DNA of 64,000 nucleotides from RGIG4079 sp045531405 (GTDB taxonomy: Bacteria; Bacteroidota; Bacteroidia; Bacteroidales; Muribaculaceae), in contig JAZSDX010000077.1 in NCBI GenBank assembly GCA_045531405.1, forward strand, positions 1 through 64,000. The letters are read 5' to 3'. Below are positions 27,639 to 35,371 of the stretch, piece after piece. The notes under the pieces were generated by a model. That model saw only the letters and a program-made list of their open reading frames with translations. It was not told the DNA's origin and did not search any database. The first letter of the stretch is position 1. Each line of letters begins with the position of its first letter. A program made the position numbers and the translations under genes.

Positions 27639-28919
27639 ATGAGCACAACATTCATATTATCAACACTATTAATTATTTGTATTGGATTAATTTTATTTTT
27701 GATATCATCACTAAGTTCTAATCGAAATAAAATATTAACATTAACTTCAGAGAAAGCCATCGCTGAAAATCAAAGAGACTTAATAACACAACAGCTTTCT
27801 GAGCTCAAATCTGAAATTGATTTATCAAAAAAACTTTCTATCGAGCTTAGAGAGGAGAATAGCCGTCTTCAAGAAAGAATAAAATTTATCGACGAAGAAA
27901 AAGAACGTATCACCAAAGATTCTGAGATAAGATTTAGGAACATTGCTACTGAAATTCTTCAACACAACACAATTGCATTCAAAGAACAAAATGAAACTCG
28001 ACTATCTGAAATTCTAACACCGCTAAAAGAAAATATCGAACAATTCAAAAAAACAATCTCTGATAGTTACTCCACAGAAGCTCGAGAGCGGTTCTCTCTA
28101 CAAAAACACATTACCGAACTCATAAACCTCAACCAAACCATTGGCAAAGAAGCCAAAGACTTAACTCTTGCGCTCAAAGGCAACAGTAAAATTCAAGGCA
28201 ATTGGGGCGAAATGATTCTTGAAAACATCCTCGAAAAATCCGGGCTTGAAAAAGATCGAGAATTTAGCATTCAAGAGACTACACACGACGAAAATGGCAA
28301 ACGCCTTATTGCTGACGTCGTTGTCAACTATCCTGATGGCCGCAAGATAGTCATTGACTCTAAAGTATCTTTAACTGCATATGCTGAGATTGTTAATTGT
28401 GACAATGACGAAGATATCACATCCTTAAAAAAGCGACATATATTATCAATTCGCAACCACATTAACGAACTCAAGACAAAGAGATATCAAGACTATTTGG
28501 GTAAAGAAAAAGCCGAGTTTATCATGATGTTCATACCAAATGAAGCTGCATATATTTGTGCAATGCAATTTGATCACACTTTGTGGCAATATGCATACGA
28601 TAACAGAGTACTTCTCATATCCCCCACTCATCTCATTTCAGCATTAAAATTAATTGAACAACTTTGGCAACATGATAGACAAACAAGAAATGCAATTGAA
28701 ATAGCATCCGAAAGCGGGAAAATGTATGATAAATTCGTTGGCTTTGTTGAAAATATGAAATCTATCGAAAAAGCCCTCAGTAATGCCCAACTTAGTTATG
28801 AAAAAGCCATGTCAAAACTTCACACCGGTCCGGGCAATTTAATAGGTAAAGCCAACAAACTCAAAGAAATGGGCGCAAAAACAACCAAATTACTTGCCCA
28901 AGATATTCAAGAAGTCTAA
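27639..28919 (+). CDS. rmuC: DNA recombination protein RmuC
   Basis: A 426-residue RmuC-family protein, thought to limit inversions and DNA rearrangements through a PD-(D/E)XK nuclease-like domain. Residues 1-26 form an N-terminal membrane anchor. A coiled coil runs about 30-150, rich in Glu/Lys heptads. The conserved core (about 180-380) carries GNWGEMILENILEKSGL, an Asp/Lys-containing motif PDGRKIVIDSKVSLTAY, IMMFIPNEAAY and LISPTHLISALK. Length and order are typical. It may be co-transcribed with the T9SS gene 26 bp downstream, although the functions are unrelated. Confidence 0.94.
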   Translation: MSTTFILSTLLIICIGLILFLISSLSSNRNKILTLTSEKAIAENQRDLITQQLSELKSEIDLSKKLSIELREENSRLQERIKFIDEEKERITKDSEIRFRNIATEILQHNTIAFKEQNETRLSEILTPLKENIEQFKKTISDSYSTEARERFSLQKHITELINLNQTIGKEAKDLTLALKGNSKIQGNWGEMILENILEKSGLEKDREFSIQETTHDENGKRLIADVVVNYPDGRKIVIDSKVSLTAYAEIVNCDNDEDITSLKKRHILSIRNHINELKTKRYQDYLGKEKAEFIMMFIPNEAAYICAMQFDHTLWQYAYDNRVLLISPTHLISALKLIEQLWQHDRQTRNAIEIASESGKMYDKFVGFVENMKSIEKALSNAQLSYEKAMSKLHTGPGNLIGKANKLKEMGAKTTKLLAQDIQEV

Positions 28920-28945
28920 CCCCATTCCATTAAATCATTATATTC

Positions 28946-30604
28946 ATGATTAAAAAAATTTTCTTTTTACTAATTTTATTTTCATTTCTTAACGCAACTG
29001 CGATAGAACCAATTCTTATATACCCGGAAGATAATGAAATTCTTTCAGACGAATTTTATTTCATTTGTTTATACGATGACGAAGCGACTATAACTCTTGA
29101 AATATCTGATGATTCTAATTTTAACAATATCATATACCAAAACTCAAACCGTTGGTTGACTGTTAATGGTCATAAACAATTCCCCATATCCCCCAACGAA
29201 TTAGGAAACGGAACTTATTATTGGCGCATATCTCATGAAAACGGCTATACTCAACACAGAACATTCTCAATAACAGGACAAAATACAACTACCGACAACT
29301 ATAAAATTATTCGAGACATAAATGACTATCCCTTAATGTCAATACCAGGCTATAGTGAGCCTATGATTTTAAGTTCTTTGTGGATTCGCTCTGAAAACAC
29401 AAAAAACGGTCTTTGCCAAAAAGAAAAAGGAGGGGCATACCGAGGCATGGTATTAAAAGATAATATTATCTACATAAGCTATTGCGACAACCTAAACAAA
29501 ACACCTCATCTTAATCGATTCAACGCTCAAACCGGAGAATCCATGGATTCAATACATATCGACTATGGCGATTTTGACATGCCAAATTATGCCTTAAGTG
29601 ACTTAAATATCGACGATGCCGGAAACATATACACCACAAATAAAGGCAACGCTTCAAATCAAATATTTGTTGATGTATTAGAAATCTCTAATAATATCGC
29701 AACAGTTTCAAGACGATATACTTGCATTATTCCAGATAATTTAGTAGGACAATATGTTAATTATGCAAAAGCAACTGGAAACGTCGCCACCGGAGAGTTT
29801 TCTTTATATAGCGCATTAGAATCAAGCGATGGTACTGCCATATATAAAATCCAATGGGAGTTCAAAGAAAACATCAGCACAAGCAATGGGACTAAAATAT
29901 ATGGGATAACAATTTCTCACCCCGAAGGCACCCAGATATACCCCATCAATTCAGATTATTATATTCTTGACAACAAAGAAATCTTACCAACAATATACAA
30001 GAATCGGACAAAAAAAGGTGATTTATCCAAAGAATCAACATTTGAAGTTCCTGCAAATAATTCAGGAAACGGACTTCACATTTTTAGTCATGGCAATGTG
30101 CCAATGATGATTTATGGATGCAATTATAGTCAATTTGAATTAATAACTCTTCCTACTAATTTCTTTAATGGCACCGACTCTCAAGCTGACTCATTTACAG
30201 GGATTAGTAGTTTACAAAAATTTCCAACAAATAAATTGGGAAACGAAACATCCGTTGGCTCTACAATATCAACATTGGCAACCACGACAACCGAAACAAC
30301 GTCAAATGGCTATCCACGAACCACAATATATGTATATTCGTCTGGAAATGGACTGGCTGCATACCAATTATCTCATTACACCACGTCAACAGTAGCAAGC
30401 TCAACGATAGCCCCTCTGTCAACTTGGAACATAAGAAATGGTGTATTATCATTTTCTAAAAAACAAAATCACATAACCATTAATAACATCAATGGAGTTA
30501 CAATTTCACAACATTATAACACCGACAACATCAATATCTCAAAACTTCAAAATGGCATATATGTAATTCAATCCGATGATATTGTTTTCAAATTAGCTAT
30601 ATAA
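28946..30604 (+). CDS. T9SS-secreted protein with FN3-like and propeller-like domains
   Basis: A 552-residue exported protein. Residues 1-20 are a signal peptide. About 22-112 is an FN3-like domain of the type found in surface proteins (IYPEDNEILSDEF to NGTYYWRISHENG). About 125-470 resembles the propeller module also seen in the 1548- and 1348-residue proteins: LNIDDAGNIYTTNKG, then YSALESSDGTAIYKIQW, and an end LAAYQLSHY. The last ~65 residues (WNIRNGVLSFSKKQ to VFKLAI) form a T9SS sorting domain. No catalytic motif is seen. Its stop codon lies in the first bases of a strong terminator. The role is unknown; surface display or secretion is well supported. Confidence 0.8.
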   Translation: MIKKIFFLLILFSFLNATAIEPILIYPEDNEILSDEFYFICLYDDEATITLEISDDSNFNNIIYQNSNRWLTVNGHKQFPISPNELGNGTYYWRISHENGYTQHRTFSITGQNTTTDNYKIIRDINDYPLMSIPGYSEPMILSSLWIRSENTKNGLCQKEKGGAYRGMVLKDNIIYISYCDNLNKTPHLNRFNAQTGESMDSIHIDYGDFDMPNYALSDLNIDDAGNIYTTNKGNASNQIFVDVLEISNNIATVSRRYTCIIPDNLVGQYVNYAKATGNVATGEFSLYSALESSDGTAIYKIQWEFKENISTSNGTKIYGITISHPEGTQIYPINSDYYILDNKEILPTIYKNRTKKGDLSKESTFEVPANNSGNGLHIFSHGNVPMMIYGCNYSQFELITLPTNFFNGTDSQADSFTGISSLQKFPTNKLGNETSVGSTISTLATTTTETTSNGYPRTTIYVYSSGNGLAAYQLSHYTTSTVASSTIAPLSTWNIRNGVLSFSKKQNHITINNINGVTISQHYNTDNINISKLQNGIYVIQSDDIVFKLAI

Positions 30605-30637
30605 AAATAATGCAGGCTGATGCCTGCATTATTTTTA
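30602..30637. terminator. Bidirectional terminator, 16-bp perfect stem
   Basis: 30602-30617 and 30622-30637 are exact reverse complements around a TGAT loop, with A-runs and T-runs at the two feet. It overlaps the stop of the T9SS gene (30604) and also serves the convergent sigma-factor gene. Confidence 0.92.
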
Positions 30638-30658
30638 TAGTTGAGTTCAAAGTCAATA

Positions 30659-31162
30659 TCAACGATAATCTTTAAGCAAAACTTGCAATTTCTTTCGTGC
30701 AAAAAAGATACGACTCTTTACTGTTCCGAGTGGCAACCCCATCTCTTCTGCAATTTCACTATACTTATACCCCGCAACATGCATTGAAAATGGAATACGA
30801 TAATCATCCGAAAACGAATTTATCAACTCAGAGATTTCACGCGCAGCATAAGACCCCTCCGGGCTTTCAAATCCGGAATCTTGTGGCAAATTCAAATGAT
30901 ACAAATCTTCCGTTTGATCTATGATTGTTGACGACCTCACAACTTTACGATAATTATTAATAAATATATTACGCATAATTGTAAAAACCCACCCTTTGAA
31001 ATTAACATTTTCTACATATTTATCTTCATTATCAAGGGCCTTCAATGTCGTATCTTGAAGTAAATCATAAGCATCATCCCTGTTTGATGTCAAGATATAT
31101 GCAAAATTTAATAAATTACTTTGCAATGACATTAATTTTGATTGAAACTTTTTTGAACTCAT
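30659..31162 (-). CDS. ECF-type RNA polymerase sigma factor
   Basis: A 167-residue sigma-70 family protein with only regions 2 and 4. Region 2 spans about 10-78 (SNRDDAYDLLQDTTLKAL, then FKGWVFTIMRNIFINNYRK, the -10 recognition and melting part). Region 4 spans about 108-162 (YKYSEIAEEMGLPLGTVKSRIFFARKKLQ, a helix-turn-helix for -35 recognition). In Bacteroidetes, ECF factors usually act with an anti-sigma factor, but none lies next to this gene. It is a single-gene unit with its own promoter at 31202-31209 and a terminator shared with the convergent T9SS gene. Its target genes cannot be named. Confidence 0.92.
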   Translation of the reverse strand: MSSKKFQSKLMSLQSNLLNFAYILTSNRDDAYDLLQDTTLKALDNEDKYVENVNFKGWVFTIMRNIFINNYRKVVRSSTIIDQTEDLYHLNLPQDSGFESPEGSYAAREISELINSFSDDYRIPFSMHVAGYKYSEIAEEMGLPLGTVKSRIFFARKKLQVLLKDYR

Positions 31163-31201
31163 ACTTAAATATTTTTATAGAAAAACAAATTAAACGCACC
31201 A

Positions 31202-31209
31202 CAAATATA
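31202..31209 (-). promoter_or_regulatory. Promoter -7 element of the sigma-factor gene
   Basis: On the minus strand TATATTTG, 39 bases before the ATG at 31162. A TTTG at 31229-31226 is 16 bases upstream, shorter than the usual 19-21 spacing. Confidence 0.65.
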
Positions 31210-31467
31210 CAAAATATTTTATTATCAAAATATTTTTAGTGTTATTTTTTGTTAAATGCCATCATTTTTATAGCAACCATTTCGTATATTACTATATTTC
31301 AACATGTTAAATATTTTGATATTTTGTGTCATTTTTGTTACATTCAATATCATTTAATGTTTCTTTTTAATATCCTACTAAAAAAATCACAACAAGCATC
31401 CCCACTCCCTCCCTGAAGTCCCCAAAGGCGCCTTTTCTCACATATTGCAAGAAGACAAAAAAGTTAG

Positions 31468-31475
31468 TATCTTTG
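31468..31475 (+). promoter_or_regulatory. Promoter of the dCMP deaminase-LuxR operon
   Basis: TATCTTTG followed by CA lies 18 bases before the ATG at 31494, with a TTG 20 bases upstream at 31445-31447 as a plausible -33 element. The leader would be about 12 bases. Confidence 0.75.
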
Positions 31476-31493
31476 CATATTTAATATATCAAT

Positions 31494-31928
31494 ATGAATA
31501 ATTTTTCCGATAAACAACAACTTCTTGACAAACGATACCTTCGCATGTCAACCATATGGGCAGAAAACTCATATTGCACCCGAAGAAAAGTAGGAGCTAT
31601 CATAGTCAAGGACCAAATGATTATATCAGACGGATACAACGGTACCCCTTCCGGATTTGAAAACATATGCGAAGACGAAAACGGGACCACTAAACCATAT
31701 GTACTACATGCCGAAGCTAACGCCATTTCAAAAGTTGCTCGCAGCAACAACAGTAGCGATGGAGCAACACTATATGTCACAGCTTCGCCATGCGTCGAAT
31801 GCGCCAAGCTAATCATACAAGCTGGTATTAAACGTGTTGTATTCAACGAATTATACCGCATCACCGACGGCATCGACCTCCTCAAAAGGGCTAATATTGA
31901 ATGTACACATATAAATGATCTTGATTAA
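31494..31928 (+). CDS. dCMP deaminase
   Basis: A 144-residue zinc-dependent cytidine/deoxycytidylate deaminase (ComEB-like) that turns dCMP into dUMP for thymidylate synthesis. Zinc ligands and catalytic residues are visible: His72 and Glu74 in LHAEANAISK, and Cys100 and Cys103 in SPCVECAK. The N-terminal RYLRMSTIWAENSYCTRRKVG and the nucleotide-contact loop SDGYNGTPSGFENIC are family hallmarks. It is the first gene of a five-gene run (31494-35310) with short gaps or overlaps. The next gene starts 17 bases on. Confidence 0.94.
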   Translation: MNNFSDKQQLLDKRYLRMSTIWAENSYCTRRKVGAIIVKDQMIISDGYNGTPSGFENICEDENGTTKPYVLHAEANAISKVARSNNSSDGATLYVTASPCVECAKLIIQAGIKRVVFNELYRITDGIDLLKRANIECTHINDLD

Positions 31929-31945
31929 GATATTATTCCAATCAC

Positions 31946-33577
31946 ATGTCAAACAATAAGATTAACAATTATATCCCATTAATTATTGCCATAACTCTAA
32001 TAATAGGCATGATTATAGGGCGCGCATTTACCGAAATAACATCTTCAAGTAACACATTTAAGAAACTTGATAAGATTTTCAGTCTTATTGAAGACAAATA
32101 TGTAGATACAATAGATCTTGATAGCATATTAGAAAAATCCTTCCCCGACATCATCGCACAATTAGACCCACATTCCACATACATTTCAGCCAAAGACCTC
32201 AAAGCCACAAACGAAGAGTTAGATGGCTCTTTTAGTGGCATCGGAATATCATTCACAATCATGAATGACACTGTTTCTATTATTGAAATTATCCCAAACG
32301 GACCAAGTGAAAAAGTTGGACTTTTAGCCGGAGACCGCATAATCACAGTTAATGATAAAAATATCGCAGGCATATCCATTTCTAATGAAAAAGTTATGCA
32401 ACTTTTACGAGGAGACAAAGGCTCCAAAGTCACATTAGGAATAAAGCGCAATAGCTCGCCCAAGCCCCTCTCCTTTGACATCATTCGAGGAGACATCCCG
32501 GTTAACTCAGTTGATGCTGCATATATCATCTCCCCCGAAATAGGCTACATTAAAGTTAACAAATTTAGTCGCAATACATATAACGAATTTCTTACCGCCT
32601 TAAATAACTTAAAAAACAACGGGGCCAATAAATATATCATAGACCTAAGAGGCAATGGAGGAGGATATATGGAAAGTGCAGTGATGATGGCAAACGAATT
32701 CCTTCCAGCAAAACACATCATCGTCAACACTCGCACCCGCTTTGACCACCAATCCACAGGAAGCGATGGGAATGGGTCTTTCCAAAACACAGAATTAGTA
32801 GTACTTATTGACGAATTCTCAGCAAGTGCAAGCGAAATTTTCGCGGGAGCTATTCAAGACCACGACAGAGGACTAATCTTAGGCAGAAGATCCTTTGGAA
32901 AAGGATTAGTACAACAACAAATCACATTACCCGATAGTAGTGCAATCAGGCTAACAGTTGCTCGTTATTACACACCCTCCGGAAGATGCATTCAAAAAGA
33001 CTACAAACTCGGAGACAAAAGCTACAACAACGAGCTAACCGAACGTTTTAATCATGGCGAAGCATATAACATTGATAGTATTAAATTAGACAAAACTATT
33101 GAGTACTACACCTCTGGAGGTCGAAAAGTATATGGAGGTGGTGGCATTATGCCTGACATTTTTATCCCCAATGACACATCTGGAATAACCAAATATTACT
33201 ATAATGTGGCAAATGCCGGACTCTTCCAGAAATATGCTTTTAATTATTGCGACAAAAATCGCAATAAGTTTAGCGAATGCTCATCAACTTCAGACGTTCT
33301 AAAAAAACTTCCAAGTGACGACCTTCTTTTATATGATTTTGTTGATTTTTCAAAAAAGAACAAAATCCCCGCCCAATGGTATTACATCAATATTTCTCGC
33401 AAACTAATTACAACCATCTTAAAGGCTTTGATTACTCGCGACATAATTGGCAGCCACGCTTATTATGAAGTTTATAATACCTATGATAACAACGTACTAA
33501 AAGCCATTGAACAAATCAATAACGGAGCAGCAAAATTCCCTATTCAACAGATTGACAATGACCAAAAAAGAAATTAG
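31946..33577 (+). CDS. S41-family C-terminal processing protease (CtpA/Prc type)
   Basis: A 543-residue periplasmic serine protease. Residues 9-27 are a signal anchor. A PDZ domain spans about 88-170 (GIGISFTIMNDTVSIIEIIPNGPSEKVGLLAGDRI) and selects C-terminal tails. The S41 core (about 195-350) has the oxyanion-type loop DLRGNGGGYMESA and the Ser/Lys dyad Ser294 in FSASASE and Lys319 in SFGKGLVQ. Residues about 350-540 form the C-terminal domain common in Bacteroidetes copies. Such proteases trim or degrade envelope and secreted proteins. Its end overlaps the next gene by 20 bases, so translation is probably coupled. Confidence 0.95.
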   Translation: MSNNKINNYIPLIIAITLIIGMIIGRAFTEITSSSNTFKKLDKIFSLIEDKYVDTIDLDSILEKSFPDIIAQLDPHSTYISAKDLKATNEELDGSFSGIGISFTIMNDTVSIIEIIPNGPSEKVGLLAGDRIITVNDKNIAGISISNEKVMQLLRGDKGSKVTLGIKRNSSPKPLSFDIIRGDIPVNSVDAAYIISPEIGYIKVNKFSRNTYNEFLTALNNLKNNGANKYIIDLRGNGGGYMESAVMMANEFLPAKHIIVNTRTRFDHQSTGSDGNGSFQNTELVVLIDEFSASASEIFAGAIQDHDRGLILGRRSFGKGLVQQQITLPDSSAIRLTVARYYTPSGRCIQKDYKLGDKSYNNELTERFNHGEAYNIDSIKLDKTIEYYTSGGRKVYGGGGIMPDIFIPNDTSGITKYYYNVANAGLFQKYAFNYCDKNRNKFSECSSTSDVLKKLPSDDLLLYDFVDFSKKNKIPAQWYYINISRKLITTILKALITRDIIGSHAYYEVYNTYDNNVLKAIEQINNGAAKFPIQQIDNDQKRN

Positions 33578-34115
33578 GTTATACATAAAGCATCTAAAAG
33601 CACAATTCCCCAATTCTCAAAAAGAGATTTGCGCAAACTTGGTCACGCAAAAAATAGAACAATCAAATTGGTTTATAGGAGCTAAAAACATATTAACTTA
33701 TTACGCCCTTCCTGACGAACTAAATACATTACCCCAACTAAATAGATGGGCTACCAACAAATCTCTATATTTACCTCGAGTTAATGATTTCACACTTGAA
33801 ATTCTCCCATATGCCAACACCAAAATTGGCTCCTACAATATCTTTGAGCCATTAGGCAATAATATCGTACACCCATCGACTATTGACCTCATAATAGTCC
33901 CTGGTATCGCCTTTGACGCCTCTGGCATGAGATTAGGTAGAGGTAAAGGTTTTTACGACCGTCTTCTAAAAGAAACAACAGCATTGAAAATTGGAATATG
34001 CTATGATTTTCAGCTAATTGACGACATCCCACACGAGATACACGACATCCCAATGGATGCAATAATCACCCCGACTCAACAATTTATAATCAACAACAAA
34101 CACCCATGGCAATAA
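33558..34115 (+). CDS. 5-formyltetrahydrofolate cyclo-ligase
   Basis: A 185-residue cytosolic enzyme that turns 5-formyl-THF into 5,10-methenyl-THF using ATP, salvaging one-carbon folate. Family marks are the N-terminal KKEIRLYIKHLKAQF, a substrate loop TYYALPDELNT, and the C-terminal signature VPGIAFDASGMRLGRGKGFYD with the nucleotide-binding Gly-rich loop. I chose ATG 33558 (MTKKEIR): the longer frame from a TTG at 33507 reads through 17 residues of protease-overlapping sequence with no homology. The start lies inside the end of the S41 gene and the stop overlaps the next gene by 10 bases. Confidence 0.93.
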   Translation: MTKKEIRLYIKHLKAQFPNSQKEICANLVTQKIEQSNWFIGAKNILTYYALPDELNTLPQLNRWATNKSLYLPRVNDFTLEILPYANTKIGSYNIFEPLGNNIVHPSTIDLIIVPGIAFDASGMRLGRGKGFYDRLLKETTALKIGICYDFQLIDDIPHEIHDIPMDAIITPTQQFIINNKHPWQ

Positions 34116-34756
34116 TATCGTCAAAAGATCAATTAAATAAAATCATCCTTAAAAACCCGGACATAATTCCGTTAATAAATAGATTCGGCATAAAATTAGG
34201 AGTCTGCGACAAGACTATAAATACAATATGCACCGAAAACAAACTTGATGCAGAATTTTTCATTACAATACTCAACACTTTTATTAATGCCGATTTCTTC
34301 CCCGAAAAGACTTTAAAATCATTTCATGCCGATCTCATAATCAATTACATTTCTAAAACCTATAGCTACTATTCTAACTTTTCAATTCCCAATATTGAAC
34401 GACACTTCAATCTATTAATTACACATAGCAGCAATAGCAATCTTGACTTGATAAAATCCCTTTTTATCGAATTAAAGAACGACATTACCCAACTCATTAG
34501 ATTTGACCTCGATTCTTGGTTCCCGGCATTCCACGATACCTACGACTCCAATATTACAATAGTCAATAGCGACATACTCGAAGATAAAATAAACGACTTG
34601 AAAAACATGTTTATCACACACTTATCCGGTGATTATGAACCAAACCTTTGTTTTGCTGTCATTTCTGCAATCATATCTTTGGAAAAAGATATAATCCAAA
34701 ACAATCGTATTCGCAATAGGATTCTAGCTCCCATATATCTCCAAATCACCAAATAA
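34106..34756 (+). CDS. RIC/YtfE-like protein lacking iron ligands (pseudo-RIC)
   Basis: A 216-residue protein whose order and helix pattern follow RIC (repair of iron centres; YtfE/ScdA). Residues 1-65 resemble the ScdA N-domain (NPDIIPLINRFGIKLGVCDK), where the usual Cys-Cys pair is reduced to Cys34. Residues 70-210 follow the hemerythrin-like four-helix bundle: FHADLI, ELKNDITQLIRFDLDSWFPAF and SLEKDIIQNNRIRNRILAP line up with ELxxHxxKEExxLFP and LExDLHxHIHLENNILFP of true RICs. Of the usual iron-binding His/Glu residues only His74 clearly remains; most positions are Asn, Arg, Asp or hydrophobic. So it probably keeps the fold but not the di-iron site. It overlaps the folate gene and ends 2 bp before a LuxR-type regulator, suggesting a regulatory partner. 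This is from hand alignment. Confidence 0.65.
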   Translation: MAIISSKDQLNKIILKNPDIIPLINRFGIKLGVCDKTINTICTENKLDAEFFITILNTFINADFFPEKTLKSFHADLIINYISKTYSYYSNFSIPNIERHFNLLITHSSNSNLDLIKSLFIELKNDITQLIRFDLDSWFPAFHDTYDSNITIVNSDILEDKINDLKNMFITHLSGDYEPNLCFAVISAIISLEKDIIQNNRIRNRILAPIYLQITK

Positions 34757-34758
34757 CA

Positions 34759-35310
34759 ATGGTTTCAAGCTCTTATATTATCAGTGATGACTCAATACAT
34801 GCCATAGGATTAAAATATTTAATTGATAAATATTTTAATATTCCTGTGCAAATATTGTCGCCAGAAGAATTACAAAAGATTGCAGACTCCAACTCTTTAA
34901 TATTCTTTATTTCCACTCAAATTTACATTGAAAATCTTGAGTTTTTTTATTCTCGGCGAAACAGAATTATCATTATACAAAATAAAACAACACCAGATTA
35001 CAAGTTCATAAATACTACCGACACTGAAAGTGAAATAATCGAACAGATTTCAAGTTTAATATCTTCAATCGAATCAAATACAGAACATCAAATCCCAAAC
35101 GAATTATCACAAAGAGAAATTGAAATTCTAAAACTCATAGCCATGGGACACCTCAACAAAGAAATCGCGTCAATATTATCAATTAGCATAAATACAGTCC
35201 TAACACATCGAAAAAACATCACATCTAAACTTGGCATAAGAAGTGTTTCAGGACTTGGAATCTATGCAACAATAAATGGCTATATCTCCGAGAAAGATTT
35301 GAAACGCTAA
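34759..35310 (+). CDS. LuxR-type transcriptional regulator with atypical receiver
   Basis: A 183-residue regulator. Residues 1-105 look like a shrunken response-regulator receiver: the acidic pair Asp10-Asp11 and the following helix are kept (IISDDSIHAIGLKYLI), but the strand that should carry the phospho-acceptor Asp reads SLIFFISTQ (46-54) with no Asp. Residues 114-175 are a clear LuxR/GerE helix-turn-helix, ELSQREIEILKLIAMGH, NKEIASILSISINTVLTHRK. So it binds DNA but is probably not controlled by phosphorylation at the normal site. It begins 2 bases after the pseudo-RIC gene, a likely partner. A terminator follows. Confidence 0.88.
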   Translation: MVSSSYIISDDSIHAIGLKYLIDKYFNIPVQILSPEELQKIADSNSLIFFISTQIYIENLEFFYSRRNRIIIIQNKTTPDYKFINTTDTESEIIEQISSLISSIESNTEHQIPNELSQREIEILKLIAMGHLNKEIASILSISINTVLTHRKNITSKLGIRSVSGLGIYATINGYISEKDLKR

Positions 35311-35320
35311 TATAAAAAAA

Positions 35321-35348
35321 AGAAGATGAACCGATTGATTCATCTTCT
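35321..35348. terminator. Bidirectional terminator
   Basis: A 10-bp perfect stem, 35321-35330 with 35339-35348, loop of 8 bases, lies between the convergent stops at 35310 (+) and 35372 (-). An A-run precedes it and serves as the T-run for the minus-strand gene. Confidence 0.85.
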
Positions 35349-35371
35349 CTATATTATCTGCAAAACTAACT

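Larger units (their letters stand above)
31163..31493. other. 331-bp divergent intergenic region
   Basis: An AT-rich spacer between the sigma-factor gene (-) and the dCMP deaminase gene (+). It holds a TAnnTTTG element for each direction (31202-31209 and 31468-31475). The central 200 bases have no gene, no strong hairpin and no recognisable operator, so the large size is not explained by what I can see. Confidence 0.6.

Noticed and set aside
30043..30130. A TGGCAC-containing stretch resembling a sigma-54 site on the minus strand
   Set aside because: Inside a coding region, and GG-N10-GC spacing is not met.
31969..32529. 186-residue minus-strand open frame
   Set aside because: Antisense to the CtpA gene, whose motifs are clear; no recognisable domain of its own.
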